From an uncultured Lachnospiraceae bacterium (GTDB taxonomy: Bacteria; Bacillota; Clostridia; Lachnospirales; Lachnospiraceae), in contig CASDUB010000009.1 in the NCBI GenBank assembly GCA_949283905.1, positions 1 to 5,068 of the forward strand: a stretch of 5,068 nucleotides of DNA, written 5' to 3'. The translations under genes and the position numbers were made by a program. The first letter of the stretch is position 1; each line of letters begins with the position of its first letter. Below, in pieces: positions 1 through 4,880 of the stretch. The notes under the pieces were generated by a model that was given only the letters and a program-made list of their open reading frames with translations, was not told where the DNA came from and made no database searches.

Positions 1-159
1 ATCGTCGCGCAGAGAATAGGAACTATCATGAATGCCGACAAGATAATGGTTCTTGACGAAGGCAGGATAGCGGGAATAGGAACACATAAAGAATTGCTGG
101 AGAACTGCGCTGTCTATAAGGAGATCGCGCTTTCACAGCTTTCAGAGGAGGAATTGTAA
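1..159 (+). CDS. ABC exporter half-transporter, first subunit (3' end only)
   Basis: Only the last 52 residues and the stop codon are in the window; the gene enters from the left in frame 1. The segment begins at the H-loop region of an ABC nucleotide-binding domain (IVAQRIGTI), continues with [22 protein letters not shown], and ends in [10 protein letters not shown]. This is the usual tail of ABCB-like exporter half-transporters. The H-loop position, normally His (AHRLSTI), is Gln here. In the well-studied heterodimeric exporters such as TM287/288 this substitution marks the subunit that carries the degenerate ATP site. The next gene starts two bases after the stop codon and has a normal H-loop His, so the two are inferred to form one heterodimeric membrane exporter. 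The membrane domain, Walker motifs and signature lie outside the window, and the substrate cannot be told. Confidence 0.93.
   Translation: MVAQRIGTIMNADKIMVLDEGRIAGIGTHKELLENCAVYKEIALSQLSEEEL
144..151 (+). promoter_or_regulatory. Ribosome binding site of second ABC subunit, inside the upstream gene
   Basis: AGAGGAGG lies within the codons for the acidic SEEE tail of the first subunit. It ends nine bases before the ATG at 161. A near-perfect Shine-Dalgarno embedded in the preceding gene fits co-translation of the two subunits, and it supports the start at 161 rather than the later in-frame Met codons. Confidence 0.85.
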
Positions 160-160
160 T

Positions 161-1957
161 ATGCCGGGACCAATGAGACATGGACAGATGAGATCAATGT
201 CAAATGAAAGAACGGATGTTGAATCTCTGAAAAAATTGATAGGTTACTGCAAAAACTATCTGCCTGTTATGATTATCGCCATCGTATGCGCGGTGGCGGG
301 AGCGTTCGCCAGCATTATAGGGCCTGAAAAGATCAGTGATCTTATGAACCTCATCATGTCGGGAGTGATGAGCGGTATCGATTTGGAGAAAGTAGCCGAA
401 ATAGCCTTTACCCTTGTGGCCATATATGCGGCCGGAGCTGCATTTTCATATATACAGCAGTTTATCATGGCGACAGTGACGCAGAGAATAACTAAGAAGA
501 TGAGAAGCCAGATAGACCATAAAGTAAACTGTCTTCCGCTTAGCTTTTTTGACAGGACGGCGCGCGGAGATATACTGTCGATAGTGACGAATGATGTGGA
601 CATGATCGGTCAGACGCTTTCAATGAGTGTCGCGAATCTTGTGAGCGCGGCGGCGCTGTTTGTCGGAGTTATATTTAAGATGTTCAGCACAAACGTCGTG
701 CTCTCGATTGTTACAATAGTATCTTCACTGATCGGATTTCTGTTTATGGGAGCGATAATGAAGAGGTCGCAGAAATATTTCAACCGTAAACAGATCGATC
801 TTGGGCGGATGAACGGTCAGATAGAGGAGATCTATACAAATCACAACATAGTTAAGGCTTTTGGCGGAAAGAAACAGGAGAAAGATATTTTCAACGCGAC
901 TAATGAAAAACTCTATGAGAGCAACTGGAAATCCCAGTGGATGTCGGGTATGATGATGCCCATTATGACATTTGTCGGAAATCTTGCGTATGTTCTGATA
1001 TTTATAGTAGGCGTCAGCTTCATTATCAATAATAATGACGCGGTAACGTTCGGAACGATCATAGCATTTACTATTTACGCAAGACTTTTCTCTCAGCCGC
1101 TTTCAACTTTCGCCCAGGCGATGACAAGTATTCAGCAGGCTTCGGCGGCTTCAAGAAGGATATTCGGTATGCTTTCTGAAGAGGAGGTGCCTGACGAATC
1201 ATATAAAACGGAAAAACTTGAAACGGTTAAAGGAAACATTGAGTTCAGAAATGTCAGATTCGGTTACGATAAAGACAAAACGATCATACATGATTTCAGT
1301 GCCGATCTGAGATCAGGACAGAAGGTGGCGATCGTCGGCCCTACGGGAGCAGGAAAAACGACGATAGTAAATCTCCTTATGAGATTTTATGATGTGGATA
1401 AGGGCGATATACTTATCGACGGAGTATCGATAAATGATATGAAGAGAGAAGATGTACATGATCTGTTCGACATGATACTTCAGGACACATGGATATTTGA
1501 CGGAACGATAAGAGAAAACCTTGTATATAATAAAACAGGGGTTGACGACAGCGAACTTGACAGGGCGTGCAAAGCTGTGGGGCTCAGTCATTTTATAGAG
1601 CAGCTTCCTGACGGATATGACACCCAGATCAACAGTTCGTTAAATCTTTCCGAAGGACAGAAGCAGCAGCTTACGATAGCCAGAGCGATGATTAAGGACG
1701 CTCCGCTTCTTATCTTAGATGAAGCGACATCTTCGGTAGATACGAGAACGGAGCTCGTCATTCAAAAGGCGATGGATGACCTGACAAAAGGACGTACGTC
1801 TTTTGTTATAGCTCACAGACTTTCTACTATTAAGAACGCCGATATAATTCTCGTCATGAAGGACGGCGATATAATTGAACATGGAAAACATGAAGAACTT
1901 TTAGCTGAAAAAGGATTTTATGCGGAATTATACAACAGTCAATTTGTAGTGGCATGA
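161..1957 (+). CDS. Heterodimeric ABC exporter ATP-binding/permease protein, second subunit
   Basis: This 598-residue protein has the standard half-transporter length and layout. A membrane domain with about six helices (near residues 34-55, 80-105, 155-173, 178-200, 265-290 and 298-320) precedes an ATPase domain (about 355-598). Visible motifs are Walker A GPTGAGKT (393-400, Lys399), Q-loop Gln441, signature LSEGQ (496-500), Walker B ending ILDE (Asp520, catalytic Glu521), D-loop SSVD (524-527) and H-loop His552. A Tyr in RFGYD upstream of Walker A can serve as the A-loop. The signature has Glu where LSGGQ has its first Gly. Together with the Gln H-loop of the upstream subunit, this predicts one degenerate site and one catalytic site built from this subunit's Walker A/B and His552. 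The family exports drugs, lipids or peptides; the substrate here is unknown. The Met/Gly/Pro-rich N-terminus (MPGPMRHGQM) is common in this group, and the start is fixed by the ribosome binding site at 144-151. Confidence 0.96.
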   Translation: MPGPMRHGQMRSMSNERTDVESLKKLIGYCKNYLPVMIIAIVCAVAGAFASIIGPEKISDLMNLIMSGVMSGIDLEKVAEIAFTLVAIYAAGAAFSYIQQFIMATVTQRITKKMRSQIDHKVNCLPLSFFDRTARGDILSIVTNDVDMIGQTLSMSVANLVSAAALFVGVIFKMFSTNVVLSIVTIVSSLIGFLFMGAIMKRSQKYFNRKQIDLGRMNGQIEEIYTNHNIVKAFGGKKQEKDIFNATNEKLYESNWKSQWMSGMMMPIMTFVGNLAYVLIFIVGVSFIINNNDAVTFGTIIAFTIYARLFSQPLSTFAQAMTSIQQASAASRRIFGMLSEEEVPDESYKTEKLETVKGNIEFRNVRFGYDKDKTIIHDFSADLRSGQKVAIVGPTGAGKTTIVNLLMRFYDVDKGDILIDGVSINDMKREDVHDLFDMILQDTWIFDGTIRENLVYNKTGVDDSELDRACKAVGLSHFIEQLPDGYDTQINSSLNLSEGQKQQLTIARAMIKDAPLLILDEATSSVDTRTELVIQKAMDDLTKGRTSFVIAHRLSTIKNADIILVMKDGDIIEHGKHEELLAEKGFYAELYNSQFVVA

Positions 1958-1970
1958 TCAGTGAAAGTAC

Positions 1971-2004
1971 AAAAAACGGGGTGCAGAACGCATCCCGTTT
2001 TCTT
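1971..2004. terminator. Bidirectional intrinsic terminator between convergent units
   Basis: AAAACGGGGTGC (1973-1984) pairs with GCATCCCGTTTT (1990-2001) as a 12-bp stem with one G-T pair and a five-base loop. On the + strand it is followed by CTT after TTTT and lies 15 bases after the ABC stop codon. On the - strand it is followed by TTTTTT and lies 23 bases after the stop codon of the small SHOCT gene. The T-run is better on the - strand, so termination should be stronger for the MFS/SHOCT unit. Confidence 0.88.
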
Positions 2005-2024
2005 AAGATAAAATCTAATATATT

Positions 2025-2198
2025 TCAATTTATATCAAGGATTTTAGCTTTTTTTTCGTAGTACTCTTCTTTTGTGAGTATTCCCGCATCGTGAAGAGTG
2101 CTTAAGGCTTCAAGGAGTTTTTTTTCAACTTCCGTGATCTCACCGTTGCGATATTCCGCTTTATCCAAAGGTTTCTTCTTATCAAACAATATTCCCAT
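2025..2198 (-). CDS. Small SHOCT-domain protein, 57 residues
   Basis: A complete 57-residue reading frame starts MGILFDKKKPLDKAEYRNGE and ends AKILDIN. Residues about 26-54 fit the SHOCT (short C-terminal) domain: Leu-rich first helix, then DAGILTKEEY (37-46) and a second helix rich in Lys/Glu ending KIL. The AGILTKEE turn with following E..KK..IL is the family hallmark. The start has a strong ribosome binding site (AAAGGAG on the - strand, complement of 2205-2211) six bases upstream, an extended -10 promoter further upstream and a terminator downstream, so the gene is well supported despite its size. SHOCT domains usually sit at the end of larger proteins and are thought to aid oligomerisation or nucleic-acid/protein contacts. 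Here the domain forms nearly the whole protein with no membrane segment or signal peptide, so it is likely cytoplasmic. Its specific role is unknown. It follows the MFS gene on the same strand by 69 bases. Confidence 0.85.
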   Translation of the reverse strand: MGILFDKKKPLDKAEYRNGEITEVEKKLLEALSTLHDAGILTKEEYYEKKAKILDIN

Positions 2199-2212
2199 AA
2201 ATTACTCCTTTC

Positions 2213-2226
2213 AGGTGCGAACACCT
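2213..2226 (-). promoter_or_regulatory. 5' UTR hairpin with UUCG loop before the SHOCT gene
   Basis: On the - strand AGGTG-TTCG-CACCT forms a five-bp stem with a UUCG loop. It ends just before the AAAGGAG ribosome binding site and lies within the predicted leader of about 42 bases. The closing pair is G-C rather than the extra-stable C-G form, so stability is moderate. It may protect the transcript's 5' end or keep the ribosome binding site exposed. It has no T-run, so it is not a terminator for the MFS gene. Confidence 0.5.
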
Positions 2227-2246
2227 TCTGACTTTCTCATACAGAT

Positions 2247-2255
2247 ATTATAACA
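2247..2255 (-). promoter_or_regulatory. Extended -10 promoter for the SHOCT gene
   Basis: Read on the - strand this is TGTTATAAT: a perfect TATAAT with the TGn extension. The hexamer 17 bases upstream (AAGACT, complement of 2270-2275) is a poor -35, as is common for extended -10 promoters. Transcription would start near 2240. The site begins just after the MFS stop codon, so the small gene can be transcribed independently of the transporter. Confidence 0.65.
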
Positions 2256-2267
2256 CAATAATCGTAT

Positions 2268-3506
2268 TTAGTCTTGTGTCAGACGGGATTTTGTTATTAA
2301 ACTTAAAATAATGCTTACTATAAGGCTGGCGATGTATATCAGATAAGCATACCGCATCTCTCCTAAGAATATTCGAGCTAATGCGATGACGGCATATGCC
2401 AGATAATTTACCATGCAGTGGATCGGATATATGACAGAGTATGCCGAGCTTGAATCGCGCCTTCCGAATACCGTAACTATCCAGGCCGTCAAAAATACAT
2501 GAGTTCCAGTGGCGCCGAGACCGAAGAAAAACAGCGCGATGAACATGAGGGGAAGTATATTTGTAAAATCCAGCACCATGCCGAAGATCATGGAAAGACA
2601 GCATACGATAAAACCTTTTCGCGTCCCGAGTTTCGCATCGAGTTTCCCCCAGATAGGGCCGCCTATAAGACCTAAAAGTCCCATGACAGTGAACATTACA
2701 AGGGTAAGTGACTCGGGAAGAGGAATTTCGCGGTGTCTTACCACGAACTGGCCGATAACGCCCATCATTGTCATGCTGTAGAATCCTACCATGAGCGCTA
2801 TAAACCATACCTGTCTTGTGCGTAAAAGCTTAAGAGCGCCGGTGGCGGGGCCTTCATTATCCACAAGTTTTAACTCATCGGCAGAACGCTCCTCGGGCGG
2901 AATGTTGTCGGGATATTCGCCGCACTCCTCGGGAGTATCTTTTAAGAAGATCAGACATATGAAGGCGAATACCGCGAGTACTATTGATATAAAAGTCATA
3001 GTCGGCTTAAAACCGAAATTAGCGAATGTCACGGTATAAAGAGTTACCGATGTCATTGATGAAAAAGGCGCGCCTATAGAGGTATATCCCGATGCGATGC
3101 CTTTTTTAGTCGGAAACCAGTTCGCGACAAGGGCTCCTCCGCCGATAAAGGCGAAAGAATTGGCACAGCTTATAAGTCCTGTAAGGGCGACAACAAACAT
3201 CGGAACGCTTGAAGCATGGCCGTACATATAAAAGAACACGGAAGAAGCCAGAACTCCGATAAAGATCATCTTGCGGCTGCCAAGGATAACGCAGAGTTTT
3301 CCAAGGACAAGTACGACGACGGTGCTTATGATTCCTGCGATAGACGCAAAGCTTAGCAGCACATCGTAATTGAGATTATTGACGGAAGAGATCTGAGGGA
3401 GTATGACGTTCATTCCGTCGGGAATTGTGGCGGTGTAAAAATAGAACATCAAAAATCCGAAAAGGATAACGAGCCAGTGACGCCGGCTGAATCTGTTTTT
3501 TTTCAT
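2268..3506 (-). CDS. MFS transporter, OFA (oxalate/formate antiporter)-like
   Basis: This 412-residue protein has about 12 predicted helices (roughly 11-30, 48-69, 80-96, 101-124, 140-160, 168-188, 232-254, 268-286, 298-316, 319-345, 362-382 and 386-405), the normal size for a single-domain major facilitator. The signature loop after helix 2 is GKLCVILGSRK (69-79), and its counterpart in the second half is GKLDAKLGTRK (287-297). Residues 129-140 (NWFPTKKGIASG) and the charged central loop 189-230, which includes DTPEECGEYPDN (190-201), resemble OFA/monocarboxylate-type members. The protein probably carries a small organic acid or similar metabolite by proton- or exchange-driven transport across the inner membrane; the substrate is not readable from the sequence. 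The start at 3506 has GAGG ten bases upstream and gives a basic N-terminus (MKKNRFSRRH) before helix 1. The neighbours, a SHOCT mini-gene downstream and fprA divergent, give no pathway hint. An operator-like dyad covers its promoter. Confidence 0.9.
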   Translation of the reverse strand: MKKNRFSRRHWLVILFGFLMFYFYTATIPDGMNVILPQISSVNNLNYDVLLSFASIAGIISTVVVLVLGKLCVILGSRKMIFIGVLASSVFFYMYGHASSVPMFVVALTGLISCANSFAFIGGGALVANWFPTKKGIASGYTSIGAPFSSMTSVTLYTVTFANFGFKPTMTFISIVLAVFAFICLIFLKDTPEECGEYPDNIPPEERSADELKLVDNEGPATGALKLLRTRQVWFIALMVGFYSMTMMGVIGQFVVRHREIPLPESLTLVMFTVMGLLGLIGGPIWGKLDAKLGTRKGFIVCCLSMIFGMVLDFTNILPLMFIALFFFGLGATGTHVFLTAWIVTVFGRRDSSSAYSVIYPIHCMVNYLAYAVIALARIFLGEMRYAYLIYIASLIVSIILSLITKSRLTQD

Positions 3507-3539
3507 AATAATATTTCCTCACACATAAAAAATACTCAA

Positions 3540-3552
3540 ATGGGTAACCCAT
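3540..3552. promoter_or_regulatory. Operator-like perfect dyad over the MFS transcription start
   Basis: ATGGGTAACCCAT is a perfect inverted repeat of 6+1+6 bases. On the - strand it starts four bases after the proximal TATAAT, so it covers the predicted start near 3550, the usual place for a repressor site. It is GC-richer than the surrounding AT-rich DNA. I found no second copy in the window, and no regulator gene lies nearby, so the binding protein is unknown. It has no T-run and is too short to act as a terminator. Confidence 0.6.
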
Positions 3553-3556
3553 AAGC

Positions 3557-3568
3557 ATTATAATTATA
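3557..3568 (-). promoter_or_regulatory. Tandem -10 elements of the MFS promoter
   Basis: On the - strand this reads TATAATTATAAT, two adjacent perfect -10 hexamers (3557-3562 proximal, 3563-3568 distal). No good -35 is seen 16-18 bases upstream; the region is A/T-rich and may act as an UP-like element. The predicted leader to the ATG at 3506 is about 44 bases. The + strand carries the perfect palindrome TTATAATTATAA (3558-3569), which superficially resembles part of a PerR box but lacks the central spacing. Confidence 0.6.
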
Positions 3569-3601
3569 ACGTTTTTACAAATAAAATATAATAGTTTTAT
3601 G

Positions 3602-3631
3602 CATTATATTTAATTTATACTTAATATAATG
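3602..3631. repeat. AT-rich inverted repeat in the divergent intergenic region
   Basis: CATTATATT (3602-3610) is matched exactly by its reverse complement AATATAATG (3623-3631), separated by 12 bases. With one bulged T the pairing extends inward by two bases. It lies about 70-100 bases upstream of the predicted fprA start and upstream of the MFS -10 elements, so it could bind a regulator of either gene. T7 follows on the + strand, but no + strand gene precedes it, so a terminator role is unlikely. Chance formation in AT-rich DNA is a real alternative. Confidence 0.4.
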
Positions 3632-3665
3632 ATTTTTTTATATGCTTTGACAGGCCTGTATATTA

Positions 3666-3694
3666 TTGTACGTAAAATTTAAATATGCTATAAT
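3666..3694 (+). promoter_or_regulatory. Promoter of fprA (extended -10)
   Basis: TGCTATAAT (3686-3694) is a perfect extended -10. Seventeen bases upstream is TTGTAC (3666-3671), a weak -35 that keeps the TTG. A perfect TTGACA occurs at 3647-3652 but is too far from this -10 to pair with it normally. Transcription would start near 3701, leaving a leader of about 30 bases. Because the promoter occupies 3666-3694, the TTG at 3666 cannot be the start codon of fprA on this transcript. Confidence 0.75.
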
Positions 3695-3720
3695 CCTATC
3701 GAAAAAAATAATTAAGATAC

Positions 3721-3725
3721 GGAGG
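3721..3725 (+). promoter_or_regulatory. Ribosome binding site that sets the fprA start
   Basis: GGAGG lies six bases before the ATG at 3732 and only three before the ATG at 3729. The first spacing is normal and the second too short, so translation most likely begins at 3732. Confidence 0.8.
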
Positions 3726-3731
3726 CAAATG

Positions 3732-4880
3732 ATGGTTACTAAAGATATCAGATATATCGGCGTTAATGATAGAAAAATAGACCTTTTTGAAGGACAGTAT
3801 GTCGTACCGGAAGGAATGTCATATAATTCATATGTTATCATGGATGAAAAGATCGCGGTAATGGATACTGTCGACGGCAATTTCAAAGAAGAGTGGTTAG
3901 CAAATCTGGAAAATGAACTTGCGGGAAGAAAGCCTTCATATCTCGTTGTTCATCATATGGAGCCTGATCACTCTGCGAATATCGCGGAATTTGCCGAGAA
4001 ATATCCCGAAGCTGTTATTGTTGCTTCAACAGCAGCGTTTAACATGATGAAAAACTATTTCGGAACCGATTTCTCTGACAGAAGAATCGTTGTAAAAGAT
4101 GGAGATGTTCTTGAACTCGGAGAACATAAACTTGAGTTTATAGCTGCTCCTATGGTTCACTGGCCTGAAGTTTTTGTGTCATATGACAGCAAAGATAAAG
4201 TGCTTTTCTCGGCGGATGGTTTCGGAAAATTCGGAGCGCTTGACGCAGATGAAGACTGGGCATGCGAAGCCAGAAGATACTATTTCGGCATAGTAGGAAA
4301 ATACGGCGCGCAGGTGCAGAGCCTTCTTAAAAAAGTTTCAAAATTTGACGTGCAGATCATATGTCCTCTTCACGGACCCGTACTTAAAGAAGATCTCGGA
4401 TATTATTTCAATCTTTACCTTACATGGTCTTCATACGGCGTTGAGAGCGAAGGAGTTGTTGTCGCTTATGCTTCGGCTCACGGACATACAAAAAAAGCGG
4501 CCGAGCTTCTTGCTGAAAAGCTTTCAGAAAACGGATGTCCGAAGGTTTCCCTTATTGATCTTGCGAGAGACGACATGGCAGAAAGCGTTGAAGACGCGTT
4601 CCGTTACGGAAAGATAGTATTATGTTCAATTACATATAACGGAGACATCTTCCCGTTTATGAAGGATTTCATCAATCATCTTACAGAACGCAATTTCCAG
4701 AACAGAACAGTCGCTTTTATGGAAAACGGAAGCTGGGCTCCGCAGGCAGCAAGAGTTATGATGAAGATGCTGGAAAACTGCAAGAATATCACATACGCTA
4801 AAAACAATGTAAAAATAACATCGGCTCTTTCTGAGAGCAGCATCGCGCAGATAGAGGCTTTGGCAAAGGAACTTGCTTAA
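3732..4880 (+). CDS. fprA: Flavodiiron protein (A-type flavoprotein), O2/NO reductase
   Basis: This 382-residue cytoplasmic protein, numbered from the ATG at 3732, is close to the usual 390-400 residues of two-domain class A flavodiiron proteins. The N-terminal metallo-beta-lactamase-like domain (about 1-240) holds the full diiron ligand set: His75, Glu77 and Asp79 in HHMEPDH (74-80), His143 in VHWPEVF, Asp162 in SADGFG and His214 in CPLHGP. The C-terminal flavodoxin domain (about 242-382) shows the FMN phosphate loop SAHGHT (248-253), a second loop SITYNGD (299-305) and ENGSWAP (331-337). Family members work as head-to-tail dimers that reduce O2 to water and/or NO to N2O, drawing electrons from rubredoxin or a similar carrier. 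No fused rubredoxin domain is present and no rubredoxin gene is in view. The protein probably protects this anaerobe from oxygen or NO; the preferred substrate cannot be told. Its stop codon overlaps the next gene's ATG. The frame stays open upstream to a TTG at 3666, but that stretch is promoter. Confidence 0.95.
   Translation: MVTKDIRYIGVNDRKIDLFEGQYVVPEGMSYNSYVIMDEKIAVMDTVDGNFKEEWLANLENELAGRKPSYLVVHHMEPDHSANIAEFAEKYPEAVIVASTAAFNMMKNYFGTDFSDRRIVVKDGDVLELGEHKLEFIAAPMVHWPEVFVSYDSKDKVLFSADGFGKFGALDADEDWACEARRYYFGIVGKYGAQVQSLLKKVSKFDVQIICPLHGPVLKEDLGYYFNLYLTWSSYGVESEGVVVAYASAHGHTKKAAELLAEKLSENGCPKVSLIDLARDDMAESVEDAFRYGKIVLCSITYNGDIFPFMKDFINHLTERNFQNRTVAFMENGSWAPQAARVMMKMLENCKNITYAKNNVKITSALSESSIAQIEALAKELA
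4865..4870 (+). promoter_or_regulatory. Ribosome binding site of the rRNA methyltransferase gene, inside fprA
   Basis: AAAGGA in the last codons of fprA ends nine bases before the ATG at 4880. It supports that start and translation coupled to fprA. Confidence 0.65.

Noticed and set aside
256..603. Minus-strand open frame opposite the ABC membrane domain
   Set aside because: It is antisense to well-supported coding sequence. Its hydrophobic stretches simply mirror the codons of the ABC helices, and no ribosome binding site or family motif is seen.
1313..1591. Minus-strand open frame opposite the ABC ATPase domain
   Set aside because: It is antisense to the Walker A to Q-loop region, with no motif or independent gene signals.
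2248..2808. Minus-strand open frame of 186 codons
   Set aside because: It lies in another frame of the MFS gene on the same strand. Its translation has no recognisable domain and is rich in Arg, His and Cys, while the overlapping frame encodes clear MFS helices and motifs.
2509..3039. Two plus-strand open frames (2509-2781, 2791-3039) opposite the MFS gene
   Set aside because: Their composition mirrors the MFS codons, there is no promoter or plausible family, and the region is fully explained by the MFS gene.
3376..3558. Minus-strand frame of 60 codons overlapping the MFS start
   Set aside because: It would start within the MFS promoter region at the operator/-10 area and runs out of frame through the MFS 5' end; no domain is visible.
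3558..3572. PerR box in the divergent region
   Set aside because: TTATAATTATAA matches only about 10-11 of 14 consensus positions and lacks the central spacing. Tandem -10 hexamers explain it better.
3602..3639. Intrinsic terminator (inverted repeat followed by T7) on the + strand
   Set aside because: The stem is nearly all A/T and weak, and no + strand gene ends upstream of it; the neighbouring gene is transcribed the other way.
3647..3652. Perfect TTGACA as the -35 of fprA
   Set aside because: The only good -10 (3689-3694) is 36 bases away, and the nearer TAAAAT (3673-3678) gives a 20-base gap. The extended -10 with TTGTAC at 17 bases fits better, though a second weak start cannot be excluded.
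3638..3886. Minus-strand frame across the fprA promoter and 5' end
   Set aside because: It is antisense to fprA, with no recognisable product. The AT-rich promoter DNA explains its open, hydrophobic tail.
4345..4617. Plus-strand frame inside fprA
   Set aside because: It is out of frame with the flavodoxin domain, with no motif of its own.
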